The notes: generated by a model from the letters alone, not told the origin. A stretch of DNA of 64,000 nt from Azolla caroliniana (GCA_043228905.1 JBHGNT010000006.1:20088001-20152000), one strand, 5' to 3'; shown: positions 41,505-52,404, numbered from the stretch's first letter. Program-made: numbers and translations.

Positions 41505-44060
41505 ATCTTCACGACAATGTGCTTAGTAGATTCTTTCTTCTTCGCTTTGTGCTTGTGCCTTTGACATCCTTAACCATCTCTAAAGAGTACTTTTCAGTAA
41601 ATGCATCTAGGGAAGAGGTATGATACCAATGAACCACAATGGACTGAACTTGATTGCCTTGTTCATCCTTCATTATTTCAAGAATTTTAGCAATCCAAAA
41701 GGGATGGCCCAACTCATCACCCCCAGCTAATGTTGCAACCAACATACCAACTTGTAGCTCATGCAAATTGCCTTGCCATCTTGCCTCTACAATACGCAAT
41801 ATTCTTGGTCCCATGTAAATATCCCTTTGTTGTGGGCAAACTAGATTATTGAGTTCGTATTATCTAGTGATTGATAATGAGTCGTGGACACCATTGATGG
41901 TACACCAATATTCCATGTGAATGGATTTTGGAGTGGTCAGTATCCAACAAAATGGTTATCTAAAATCGTATCCTGATGGTTGAAGAAGTTACCCCACCAA
42001 TCAACATTCTGATCACCAACATACTTCTTGGTGCGCTCAATATTTTTTTGTTTCTATTCAAGGCAACGCATCCATATATCTTTTGCTCATCAAATTGAAT
42101 TACTGATAACCAATTTTGTATAGTCGTCATACAACATTTGTTTTGCACCATGGATTTCTACATCGGGAAAATGCAATAAGAGCCTACAATCATCTTGTGG
42201 CTCCTATTGTGAACTAGATGAGTATTGTTTGGCATACAACAATGTTCGGTTGTGGCTCATAGAAATTCTTTTTATGAGGAAGACGTGGTTAAAACTTATA
42301 TTATTAATTGGTGCAAGAACCCTACTTTGTGTCTGTAGAAAGTAGCGTGCGGAAGCAGGTATGAAGACCGAACAGAAGGAGGAAAACTCAGGTTTAATGG
42401 AGAGCTTGAGCTTACGCAGTATACGCGGGAGAGACAGAGAGAGTGAGAGAGAACACAAGAACTATATTCAACAATACTACTCAGTCTGTACATAAGACGT
42501 GCTCAGTGAACACTTTTATACAAGTCCTAGAAGGAATGACTGAAGTACTGACAGTACTTCAATGCTCATCAAGAGCTCCTACACTAACTCCCAAATATAT
42601 TCCTCACGGAATATCTTTCTTAACGACCTCCCGGTTTACGCACTTGGCCTAACCGATCGGTCCCAACCGATCCGGTCCTCGGCTTCTTCAGCCGATCCGG
42701 CCGATGTTGAGCTTGTCTCTCAACAGTGTCCCATCACCATCCATGCAGAACCGTTTAAAATCATAAACTTCATTCAAATGTTGTACTTCTGGATTTGGGG
42801 TATAAGCTTCAATGATAAACTTTGATAGAGTAGGAAGCGTGAAAGCATCACATCTCACTAATTTCTTTGAGAACCTACTAAACATTTTATCGATATGATC
42901 ATGGGTATGACCAACTAGTAAGAAGTTGACCTTAATCTTTTTAAATATACCCCTCTCTACTAGCATTGCTTAAACAACCGAACACATTCGAGTTTTGTTT
43001 TCTTTGTCTATGTTGTAGAGTTGCACGTATAGAACTGGCGGGAGAATACCTTGCCAAGATTGTAACACTCTTGGCATGACTGTGACTGTAAGATTAGGAT
43101 CATTGTGGATATTAGGATAAGTTAAAAAGACTTGAGGCATTATTGTTTGATAATATGAAAAACAACCTACTAAATGCATTTGTACAAGGCATTCATCTCC
43201 AATATCCTTCGGAAACCTTCGAAAGTGCGGCAAACAAGTCTTCTTCTTATCCATGGCATCTATAATCAAGCACACATGTACCTTTCCGGTGATTGAAAGG
43301 CTTTTTGTTGGTGGTGCATAACTTTAGATCATTCCGATGCTTGACTTTCATGATGTTCTTTTAGTAGATTCTTATAATTGTTTATTTCTTCATCAGTTCT
43401 CCCACTCTTTCCCATGCTTTTTAAACTTGCACATACAGAACAAACACCCATTCGAACCTTACGTGGTATAACCACATTGTTAAACTACAACCTCCATAAT
43501 CGATTGAAATGTCGATATTGTAAGGTACACATTCTAACAACATGTCATCCTTATACGCTCGGTATACCTCACGATGAGGGAAGTTGTCTGACAAATGTAA
43601 TCTTCCAGCAGTATGCATAATATCACATTGCTTTGCTACATATATCTCCATCCACCTAACAACATGGCGCCCAATCAGACCCTTACATCTAGATGCATTC
43701 TTGCCGAAAGGTACCCACGATCCCTTTACTAGTCATAGTTGAATTCTCTGGAGCCTCATGTTACCAATGCTATAAGCAATTTTGAAAGCAACTCGACAGG
43801 ACTTGGTACTCAGTGCAAGATAACATTCAACATGCATTGAACTAACCCCTGTTGTGTGGTCCTTTACAAATTGCATATATGAAATTCGAAAATTATCTTG
43901 TTCATCACCATTAAGTGATAAATACTTTTATCGCAATCCCCTTAAGTTTTTCTTTACAAATTTAGAAAGGCAAAGATTCCCACAACATAACTTGTTTGTA
44001 TCAAATGCAATTTGACGATTTGAACTCAAAAAGTTAAATCTTTTGACACTAACTTGCTGA
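41505..44060 (-). pseudogene. DUF7869-like gene relic
   Basis: A large minus-strand gene relic read in pieces: CCGNLCLSKFVKKN (near 43985), KNASRCKGLIGRHV with RLHLSDNF (43700-43570), RMCSVV preceded by IIDAMDKKKTCLPHF (43265-42975), VNFLLVGHTHDHIDKMFSRF (about 42935-42875), DAFTLPTLSKFI and YDFKRFCMDGDG, then GMLVATLAGGDELGHPFWIA (41740-41680) and IVVHWYHTSSLDAFTEKY. The VGHTHDxID and HPFWIAK...VHWYHT motifs match what I recall of DUF7869-type proteins; their function is not established. Acidic residues in IIDAMD, YNIDKEN and HDHID would suit an RNase H-like fold, an inference. Stops and frameshifts occur throughout, and a copia solo LTR sits at 42334-42725. It is divergent to the ParB/methyltransferase-like gene at 44640. 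Confidence 0.65.
42334..42725 (-). repeat. Solo copia LTR with target duplication
   Basis: 392 bp, minus strand, beginning TGTTGAGAGACAAGC at 42725 and ending TTTCTACA at 42334. It aligns through U3, TATA region (CTTGTATAAAAG) and U5 with the LTRs of the nested copia at 5816-11523. Perfect 5-bp duplications GTGTC lie at 42329-42333 and 42726-42730. It is the product of LTR-LTR recombination after insertion into the DUF7869-like gene, whose reading frame resumes on the other side. Confidence 0.93.
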
Positions 44061-44639
44061 GGAATTCTTCTAAAGTGAGAGGTTGATTTATGCAAGCCTC
44101 GTCACTAGACGTGAAACCCTTTCACTGTTTGTACACCTTTTTTCATTTGGATACTAGTTGAGTTCAAATGCTTGATCGAAAAAAGTGAGTTTGATCTATG
44201 CATAACATCACAGTTCTACCTTTGACATTGGCCGTTTTGAACATCTATGTGGTTGTACTCATTGATTGAGAATAACAAGTTGTTAGATAATGTAAAAGGG
44301 TCCACAAAAAATAGTGATATTCTACTCGAAGTTGAGGACATCTTGATTGGGTAGAAAAGCAGTATAGTTTCTTGAAAATAAACCACATATTTGGAAATAA
44401 GAATAGAAACATGCATAATATACAATTTTTAAATTTTTAAATTTTTTTAAATTTAAAAAAAAAATTACTATATAAAGGAAAGACTTCTTTCTCCTCATTG
44501 TTATTATCACGTTTAAGAAGTCTAAGAGCTCCAAAGCACATACTTTCAAACATATATTCGCAAAGTCCGAAGGTAAAGGAAAATTGGAATTAGGCTAGAC
44601 CTTTACATATGGCAAACTCTGAAATGTTGAATATGAAGA
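44061..44639. other. Gap between divergent gene relics
   Basis: AT-rich spacer with AAATTTTTAAA-type tracts near 44430-44470. If both flanking genes were once intact, their promoters would lie here. No motif stands out. Confidence 0.4.
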
Positions 44640-47490
44640 TAGTGATTAGCGAAATCTCCTCATTGATGTGGAAAGCTCGGGGGATACTATCTTATGTGTT
44701 CGAGTTGATGAAGGCAATTTGGTGGCTGAGTGTTGCAACCCCAAAATTTTACGAAAAGATATACAAACGAAAAACAATCTAATTGTTGCTCTTCTTCATT
44801 ATGTTACTGAGGAATTGATTCTTACAGAAGCTGAGACGCCTCCAAAGAAGTCTCGGAAGTCAAAACTGGAACATACAAAGTACCATAAAGTATCAAAACT
44901 TGATGACGACAAACTAGATGTCTTGGAGTTCGTGGAGGAGGAGGAAGAGGAGCAACAATTCGAAGTTTTTCCTCTAGGAGGACAAATGTCATCAGGGATA
45001 TTAACTTCATAGTAGAATCGAATCAGAGAGAACATTGCAAAGACGAAACTCATATGTAAATGCCAACTTTTTCATTTGCCAATCTGTTTGATTCAAAGGC
45101 CACCAATCGATCCTGTGACCGAAAGACGTCCACTTGAAATTTGGGAGCCCCATGTCGTGCACGTCCAAAACCTAAAGAGTAAAATGAAGATCAATTTGCA
45201 TGCGACCATGGTGCCATTCCTAGTAATGGTTCAATGCCCCACAACTGCGGATTTCAAGTATAGTTTTGATGAATCTGACTATACCTACAATGTTATTGGA
45301 GGATCTCATTCGGTTGAAGCCCGACTTCAACTCCTAAAAGAATATCCTCTAACCTCGTTCTTCAAGTACACAGGATGTAAAGTGTACGCAGGTCTAACTC
45401 ATGAAGAGGCCAAGTTGTTAGCTTGGGACCATAATAACAATAATGATTATAGACAAAAAAGGTTTTGTATTGAACACATAAGATTTTTGACCATGAGTAT
45501 CTTGATGCATTGCAAAGATATAGTCCCATACTACATCCTGGATTGTGTCGCCAATGTTTACTGGAGGTGGGGATAACATTTGATGAAAGCACGAAATAAG
45601 AAGGATTGAGTAAATATGACTCGTGGTTTCAACTAGCATTTAGAACAGGGGAGGTATGGGATTTACAAGATAAAATATTCAACACGTGGGAGCATAAAGA
45701 AGTGAAAGGTCAACGGGCAAAGAAGGAAAAGTTGGATCCACAAGTGGGGATGAAGTCAAAGTCATGTAAAAGTGATTTGATCATCGAAAACCTCCCAGAA
45801 GATATGAAGTTGCTCCCTTGGCAGTTGTTGTAGGGCATTAAAGATGACATATTGTTAATATATGTACTTTCGCGTATGGTTGCCAAGGAGTTTAGCTTAG
45901 ACAATATGGTTAATGGACTCCAAAAGTAAGTATTATTGATATTAGGTTCTTCTTTGATTGGTTTTTTGTTTTTTTGATGATCGAATATTGGGTTTTAGCC
46001 ATAAAGTATACATGAAGATCCAAGAGTTGATGAAGAAACTATCCCTGTCAACATGGGAGGAAGTAGAACAGGCATGCCTAGTGACATCATCATATAAGGC
46101 TTTGGAAAAATTCTTCATTGTATTTAGAGAATGGGTATGTGTCTTTATACTTTTAATTGAATTGTTTATCATGGTTTTAGCTAACCAATGGGATAATTGC
46201 AAAAACCGCTTTGTTCCAAAAAAGTAGGAGACACAAATGAAGGTATTCCAAGCTCGTTTATTACGCACATGGAATGGGCAAAGTACGAAAAGAGAATGAC
46301 AAAAAAGGAAAGGAGTTGGAAGTGCCTGAAGATTTTGAGACTGTTAAATGTTTTTTGCATAGAGCTGACCCTTTCCGACAACTGTATTATAGTGTATTTA
46401 ATGGGGAAGTGGGAAATATGCTTAACATATTACCAAAGAGGCACTATACATTGCTTATCATTGACATTCCATATGGATTCCGGATCACGGGATCCATGTA
46501 CGATGATGTGTCATACAAATATCCCCATATAGAGAAAATGGTGAAAGATTTCACAGAGTTGACCCTTGCACTGTTATGGAGGATCGTAATATTTCATAGC
46601 ATGGGTCAATAATTATCATTCACAATTGTGTTGAAGTCGTGATGTCATGTGACAGAACATATGCATTGGTAAGAGACAAGTTGTTTTGATTCACTATTAT
46701 AAATGTTGTTTTAATATGTTGCAAGATGTATTTTGAACACGATTGTATGATGTTAATTAGATTAAAACTAATATCACACATAACTCGGGAGATCAGATGG
46801 TTAGTGCGGTAGAAATTTTTGTGTGGGATATTATGATGCAATTACGAAGAAGAAGGCTCGGGCACATGTGAATGAAAGAAATGTTGTCAACTATATAATG
46901 TGCCAACAGTGACAAAGAAGCTAAGCCATGTATTTGGCAATAAGAGTTTGGTGAACCCCTATTTAACCCCAAAGATTATTTAATTGTCTAATCGAGCTAT
47001 TTTCAAACCTAGATGATTGGGTTTTAGATTTGTTCTCCGGCACATGTATATAATATAAGACTTATCACATTAATTTAGATTAACGTATAGTATATTATTC
47101 AGTTTTTTTTAACATGTGCAATTCCATTCTACTATCAAGTACTACTACAACATGTGCATTAAAGATGTTTAGGAACTATGCTATATTGGAGGACCTTGAG
47201 CAGGTGAACTTCATCAAAATGAGGATCCAAGGTATTTGGGATTGTCCCGATCAAGATCAAGAAGTTGGGGCAAAGCATATCAATGAAACAGAGATGTTCC
47301 AGACGATTTCTAGAGAACCAATGGAACCTATAGATGAAGAAGCAGGGAACCTTCTAGACTTAGAAGACGTATCAAAGTCCGAACATACACATGATTCTGT
47401 TGAGTGTACCTAGGATGCCAATGAGGACAATTTGGAACAAATAGCTAATCTTGAAGAGCCCCCCTTACCGGACTTACTATTTGATTGAAT
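44640..47490 (+). pseudogene. ParB-like domain + beta-class DNA methyltransferase relic
   Basis: Pieces in order. 44668-45010: charged N-terminus with an EEEEEEQQ run. 45076-45450: ParB-N-like region with VPFLVMVQCP, YNVIGGSHSVEARLQLL (like ParB's GxxRxxA turn) and THEEAKLLAWDHNNNNDYR (like ParB's EEA...N). 45606-46130: helical linker. 46274-46610: methyltransferase with LLIIDIPYGF (motif IV, DPPY-type), YDDVSYKYPHIEKMVKDF and LWRIVIFHSM. 46960-47045: LIELFSNLDDWVLDLFSGT (AdoMet motif I). 47155-47220: ALKMFRNYAILEDLEQVNF (acidic residue after motif I). Motif IV before motif I is the permuted beta-class order of N6A/N4C methylases. Clean plant-type splice sites (45926-45998; a short one 46135-46180; one near 47045) show it is nuclear. 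Frameshifts and stops show decay. Methylation target unknown. Confidence 0.65.
45926..45998 (+). other. Intron in ParB/methyltransferase-like gene
   Basis: Donor AAAA|GTAAGTATT and acceptor GGGTTTTAG|CC, 73 bp, T-rich. Removing it keeps the frame from the linker (GLQ) into the HKVYMKIQELMKKL segment. A second candidate (GTATGT at 46135 to TTTTAG at 46180) is only 46 bp, short for a plant intron, and may have lost sequence. Confidence 0.7.
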
Positions 47491-48179
47491 GCATGTGGCT
47501 AAATGTAAATTTTGAACAATATTAATTGTTAAAGTTTGACGTAATATATAAATTGAGTTTATTTCTAATTTGCATTGTAAGACTTGTTGAACTTAGAGTT
47601 TAAGTATAAACACGTTCGTGTTCACAAGTGGAAGGATCGTGCACTCCACTTATAGATTCCTTTTATAATCTTGCGATTTTAGGTAGTTTTCAGAAACTTG
47701 ATACACTAGTATCACATGTTTTAAATAACATATAAAATTTGCTAATTTTTTGAGATTTAACAAATGTCAAAATGATCATTTCTTAAATTGAATAGTTTTT
47801 CAATAAATGTTTAAACATTGACAGTCTGAAGATATGAAATGTAGTTAACTTAAAGAAAATCACAATGATTAACTCAAGGCACAAGTTAAGATTAATGGTT
47901 TCACCATCTTGAGGAGATGTAGGTTCCAGAAGTGGAAGTGACATCTATTGTTAGACTTGAAAATGTTTTAAGTATAAGAGGTAACACTATAATCCTTAGT
48001 GTCGTCATCTATAAATTTAGTGCTCATCAACATCCATAATTTCACAACTCAAGAAATGTAGACAATATTCATAAATAGTTTTGATAAATTCACAACTCCA
48101 AAAATGTAGACAATATTCATAAACCATCAAAACTGTCAAACTTAGATGTGAACATTAATATATAAATTTGAACATACAC
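47491..48179. other. Spacer between inverted methyltransferase relics
   Basis: AT-rich, no gene seen. 48048-48125 has a short duplication (CACAACTCxAxAAATGTAGAC, with ATATTCATAAA). Confidence 0.5.
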
Positions 48180-49040
48180 ATAGTTATAAGGGTATCCACA
48201 CTGATCTCCTCTTCTTCCTTTTGAGAACTTCCCTACAAAATTTGTGCAGTAGTATCTACTCCATATAGGCTAGCAATGATAGGGTCCTCAAATAGCGAGT
48301 CGACAAAATCAATAACCTCCCTTGGTTCACTAGTTAATGGAGGAATAGGTTCATGGGATGTAGATTGAAAATGTTAAGGCTTTAATCGTCATGTTAATAA
48401 AACTCACTTGCTCATCATCCTTTTTAAGTGCAATAGTATTTCTGAATAGCTTCAATGTAGATGCAAATATAGTACACATTAACAATTTAAAATGAAGATT
48501 GCTTTAGCTAAACATAAACTATACTAATTTCTAAAAGCATAGCAAACAAAGTTATAATAATTTACCCGAGCTGGAGAACAAATCTAGTATCCAATCTCCT
48601 TTATTCGAGAACATTTCAAATCATTGACATTTATATCAATATTAAGTAGAATGTATTGATGGGAAAATCAAAATTCTCCATGTAAGACAAATATTTCTTA
48701 CTAAACAAGGTTTTCTATCCCATGGCAATGAGATCTCAAGGCTCATGCTATAGAGTATCCTTGGTCCATGCTATGGAATACGACAATTCTCCATAAGGAT
48801 ATTGTTTGTGCGAAATCTTTCACCATCTTCTCAAGTTTGAACATAAATGGTTCATCATCGTATGTTGATCCAACCATACAAAATCCGTATGGTATGTCAA
48901 AAATTAATAATATATATTCCTTTGTTGGCAATATGTGTATCACCTTAGCCACATGACGACAATAGACATTATAGTATAAATCCCAGGTTTCCTTTTTGTG
49001 GCTAAATTTCTTAAAAGTGCCACCATCTTCTACACCATAC
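48180..49040 (-). pseudogene. Second methyltransferase relic, inverted
   Basis: Minus-strand copy of the methyltransferase part of the gene at 44640-47490. 49030-48745: CRHVAKVIHILPTKEYILLI, FDIPYGFCMVGSTYDDEPF (motif IV), LEKMVKDFAQ, LWRIVVFHSMDQGYSIA, then ALRSHCHGIENLV after a stop. 48620-48566: FEMFSNKGDWILDLFSSSG (motif I). 48445-48375: TLKLFRNTIALKKDDEQVSF. A GTAAATTATT donor-like site follows motif I directly (about 48566), the same place as the break in the first copy. An acidic tail (EVIDFVDSLFEDP) ends near 48180. The ParB-like half is missing: copia RNase H sequence abuts near 49040. Confidence 0.65.
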
Positions 49041-49259
49041 ATCATCATCTGTCTCTTGCAATTCGGCTTTATCTCTCCCCCTCAAGTTTGGCATATCGAG
49101 GTGCTTGAGACCAAGCATGCCCAAAAATTGCCGCAACTTGTCCAGGTCGAGAGGTTTGGTGAAGATGTCGGAAGTTTGCCGATCCATCGGAACATACACT
49201 AGCTCGACTTCACCGAAGAGGACTCGTTCTCGGACAAAATGGTAATGCACCGTCCTCAA
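49041..49259 (-). pseudogene. Copia RNase H C-terminal fragment
   Basis: Encodes VHYHFVRERVLFGEVELVYV, RQTSDIFTKPLDLDKLRQF and LGLKHLDMPNLRG, the C-terminal end of copia RNase H, then a polypurine-like AACTTGAGGGGGAG near 49073-49086. It is truncated on both sides, and its 3' side runs into the methyltransferase relic. Confidence 0.85.
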
Positions 49260-49374
49260 CCAGGCCCGATTCGTCCCCTTGCTACTCCACGTTGCTTCTC
49301 TTTTGACGACGTAGGAAATCGTCGGCGGGTTCTTCCTCTACTTCCTCCTCTTGGGTTCCGATGTTAATTCTTTA

Positions 49375-50202
49375 AGCCAAGGTGGGCGGCTCTCGCTCTT
49401 GCCGGCGCAGTTTGACTTTAAGAGGCTTTACCGGTGGTTCAACCGGTGCCTCGGTCTCTGCCTGCTGCTTCCGGTTGGGTTGTTCCTTTTCTTTCTGTGA
49501 TGAACCTCCCTTAGTCCAACCGGGAGTGTGCTTGGCAAGGAGTTGTTGCCGCTTCGAGGGCTTGTTTGGCGTCGTATCGGTCGTTCGGCCCCGCTTCTTT
49601 GCCTTTAACGTCGGCACCGTCGGTACCAGGAGAGTGAGCCATTGAGCCACTACTGTCCACACCTTCTTGCCGTCTACCACCGATTGTATGGCCGCTCGTA
49701 AACCATCAGTGATGATTACTGACCAATCCACCTTTACCCCTTCGTATGTAGCGATGATGAATCTGGCTTTGTTCTTTGGCATTGCCGGGGGTCGGGGGTG
49801 CATGAACTCATACTCGTGGAGCACACGAGCTACTTCTCAGAACAAGGCGTCGTCGCTGCCTTGTGTCCGGTACGCTTTGTTGGCCAAGGAGTACTCTCCA
49901 AAGAACTTCGTCAACGTCTCTGGGGAAGGATTCTCAATGAAGTAGATCCCTCCCTCCGGCAATCTGATTAAGGCGTGGATGACCTCCTCCATGATTACTT
50001 CTAGGTCGATCTTCTTCGTGACCTTTTCCGCTTCTTCGTGCGGAGGTGCCTCTGCTATCTGTAGGAAGCCCTCCAAGCCATGTTGAGTGAACCATTTCTT
50101 GGCAGTCTCGGAAAGCGCCATGGGCTCCAACATGTGCTCTGTTGCGGTGGTGGTGGGGAGCTTTGGTGTGCCTGTGGTAGCTTCTTGCATTCGCCTAATC
50201 AC
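49375..50202 (-). pseudogene. Gag-like / coiled-coil gene, second copy
   Basis: Homologue of the gene at 12640-15400. From 50202: an N-terminal segment (MALSETAKKWFTQHGLEGFL), then TKFFGEYSLANKAYRTQGSD, a break near 49837, then EYEFMHPRPPAMPKNKARFI, ATYEGVKVDWSVIITDGLR and AAIQSVVDGKKVW, ending in a Lys/Arg/Pro/Glu-rich tail. The shared block (AYRTxG; EYxFxHxxPxxMPxNKA; IIxxYEGxKxDW; GxRAAxxS) defines the family. It has one stop near 49837 (TGA/TAG region) and possibly a complete N-terminus. It again lies upstream of minus-strand copia RNase H. I do not recognise the family; a retroelement extra ORF is the leading guess. Confidence 0.55.
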
Positions 50203-50367
50203 CTGTATCCACCTCTATGTGCTAAGTGCTCTATGTTTGCAAAATGAGAGAGACTATGTTATGCAGAGCTTTTGTGCTCCCATCTTTGCCATCTTTTCTT
50301 GATTCCCGCGCATGCACGTCGTGTGCTTTAATAGTGGTCGTGTGACGTGTGGTGTGCTTTAAATGGC

Positions 50368-50375
50368 TGACGTCA
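50368..50375. promoter_or_regulatory. TGACGTCA palindrome upstream of gag-like gene
   Basis: A perfect bZIP (TGA/CRE-type) site about 165 bp upstream of the minus-strand start at 50202. Nearby are two GTGTGCTTTAA repeats (50317, 50352) and GTGACGTGTG. Role is inferred from position only. Confidence 0.35.
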
Positions 50376-50519
50376 CACCGTTTCGAGGTGTCCGTTCATT
50401 TTTGAATGGCCTTCATTTTTCTCTTCTTTACTTTTTTATTTTTATTTTTATTTTTTAAACGCATGGTATTCTAAACCCTTGTATCCGACAACACTGGATA
50501 CGTTGTATGTTCCTCCTCT

Positions 50520-50760
50520 TGATTGCCGGCTATCCGGTTGTCGTTCCCGATTTGTGGCAACTCTGTCAACTCGTATGTGTGGTTCTCATGGAAGGAATCC
50601 ATTTCGTCCTACATGGCACTTAGCCACTCTCTGTTGTGGGTGTCCCTCCTTGTTTCCTCGAAGCTTTCCGGCTCCCCCTCGTCAGTTAACAAGACATATT
50701 CCCTCTTCGAAAATCTTCGGGGGATCCTTCTATTCCTTAGAGGGTATCTTCTTCCTACGT
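50520..50760 (-). pseudogene. Copia RT N-terminal fragment
   Basis: Minus strand encodes EYVLLTDEGEPESFEETRRD, THNREWLSAM (stop) DEMDS and FHENHTYELTELPQ, the typical EPxSFxEAxxxxxxxEWxxAMxxEMxSLxxNxTWEL region at the start of copia RT. It joins LTR-like DNA on its right. Confidence 0.75.
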
Positions 50761-50789
50761 TCACACCAGCCGGCTCGTTAGGTCCCTAG

Positions 50790-51083
50790 ATGTATTTATA
50801 CTAATACATACTATCGGCTATTTACAAATGTAGCCTAAACAGGCGGGACAAAACCTATTTACAAATATGGCCATCTTCGGATGCTTCATCCGGATCCTAC
50901 CGGATGCATCTCCGGATCCGATATGGCTCCGGATCTAGTTTCCTTCTACTTCAGATCTATCTGATCCGGCTCGCGCTTATCCATCTAGTTCTGACTCCTT
51001 CTTATCCAAGGCTAGCTCTCCACGCTCCAATCCGGCTTGTGCTTACTTCCCATCTAGAGGGACCTATTTCCTAACATCCAACA
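50790..51083 (-). repeat. Copia-like LTR fragment
   Basis: On the minus strand starts TGTTGGATGTTAGG at 51083 and has CCGGATC/CCGGAGC-rich sequence and AGTATAAATACATC as a TATA region near 50800, ending where RT coding begins. An LTR joined directly to RT implies a large internal deletion. Confidence 0.55.
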
Positions 51084-51099
51084 ATAGGCCAATGAGCCA

Positions 51100-51426
51100 G
51101 AAGTTGATCGCTGATTCAGAAGAAGGCACGAGGACCAGCAGATGGAAGAAGTCGATGGTGAGAAGGCACGAGGACCAGCACGAGGACCAGCAGATGGAGG
51201 ACCAAAGGGCCGAGAGCCGATTCGACAACCTAGTCGATTCGGATAATAGTTGACCCGACAACTAGTCAATTGGCTACTAGTTGACTCCACCATTGCCGAT
51301 TGAGCTACCATCGGACCTGGCTTGTACATGCAACTATAGATTAAATTCAAAATGTAATTTAAGCTTACGAGGGAGATAACCCCATCTCATTGTATGAAAC
51401 TAGAGTAGTCCTTTTACGAGGGAGTT
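51100..51426. other. Internal retroelement DNA with short repeats
   Basis: Plus-strand GAGGACCAGCA repeats (51147-51198) and two TTACGAGGGAG motifs (51365, 51413), the second of which precedes the LTR at 51427 as a purine-rich tract. No coding frame recognised. Confidence 0.4.
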
Positions 51427-51621
51427 TGTTGGGATAAAAGTCCCACTCTACCCACATTGTACTCTTAGTGTGAACACACTTAGGGTTCAGTTAACCTAAG
51501 TATAAAAGTGTAACTAAACCTTGTAACAAATAAGTTCAGCGGGCAATGAAAAATTGTAACTTGAGCTAAAACTGTCTCTCTGTGTAACTGTCATCTCCTT
51601 GTTCATTTTCTGAGTAACACA
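51427..51621 (+). repeat. Candidate copia 3' LTR
   Basis: TGTTGGGATAAAAGTCCCAC follows a purine-rich tract (TACGAGGGAGT). AGTATAAAAGTG near 51500 is a TATA candidate, and the sequence ends at AACACA. The start is well supported; the end is uncertain. Confidence 0.5.
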
Positions 51622-52227
51622 ATGCACTTGACCATCTCTCTCTCTTGCTATGCTTGTTGTTTGCTTGATCCACAGAAAGATCCGATATGCTTCCCTGCAA
51701 CTAGTCGGCTAAAGCACAAACGTTGCCATTAGGAATGACACTCACTAAACGTGTTCCCTGGAGCTTAATGTGAGCACTAGGGCCATTTTGTTTTTATAGA
51801 TTCAATGTGAAGCTATATTTTAGAGTCAATGTGAAGCCATATTTAGACACAATGTGAAGCCATAGATTTAGACTCAATGAGAGGCTATAGAGTTCAATTT
51901 AGGGGGGGAAACAGAGTATTATTACTTACTACAGGGCATTCATAATACATATACATACATTTTGCCATGCATTTTTTATGACCATGATTCTGCCCTCTTC
52001 TTCTTCTTCTTCTGGCTGCTGCTGCTTTTATCTGAAGAATTCGTGGGATAATGTCACAGAGAAGTGCTCTCCTGTAAGCAGTATAGCCAAAACATGCCTG
52101 CCCGGGTATTGCCAAATTCCTCATCAAACAAGCCTAATCAGGTATGATTCCTCAACTCTCCTAGGGTTTATGGTTCAGGATCTATAATGAAAGGGTGCTG
52201 AGATGCACTTCTCACCACATAGTAGAT
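51622..52227. other. No gene seen
   Basis: Contains four short variants of TCAATGTGAAGCCATATTTAGA (51800-51880), a CTTCTTCTTCTTCTTCTGGC stretch at 51996-52015 and CTGCTGCTGC just after. No coding region supported. Confidence 0.5.
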
Positions 52228-52404
52228 AGAGGTGGGTTAAAATATGACGGCGTGTTGTCAGGGGATACATTGAGTGACATATATACACAATGTGGCATGG
52301 CCTCAACTGAAATTTGCAAGTGTTTGAGGATCTTAAGATACAGGAAAAATACCATATTGCATAATGCTTTGATCATGGGTTATTCCCAAACAGGAAAAAA
52401 GTAA
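52228..52404 (+). pseudogene. PPR-repeat-like fragment
   Basis: The frame TLSDIYTQCGMASTEICKCL then RILRYRKNTILHNALIMGYS with QTGKK aligns with the plant PPR pattern ALxDMYAKCG...NAxIxGYxxxG. PPR proteins edit or process organelle RNA. Only about one and a half repeats are visible, ended by a stop at 52402. No further PPR units are seen around it. Confidence 0.4.

Noticed and set aside
46135-46180. Second intron of the ParB/methyltransferase-like gene as a firm feature
   Set aside because: Splice-site sequences are good, but 46 bp is below the usual plant minimum; left as a candidate in the text.
44640-47490. Bacterial or phage contamination explaining the ParB-methyltransferase signal
   Set aside because: Consensus spliceosomal introns, AT-rich plant-like flanks, frameshift decay and neighbouring plant retroelements all argue for nuclear residence.
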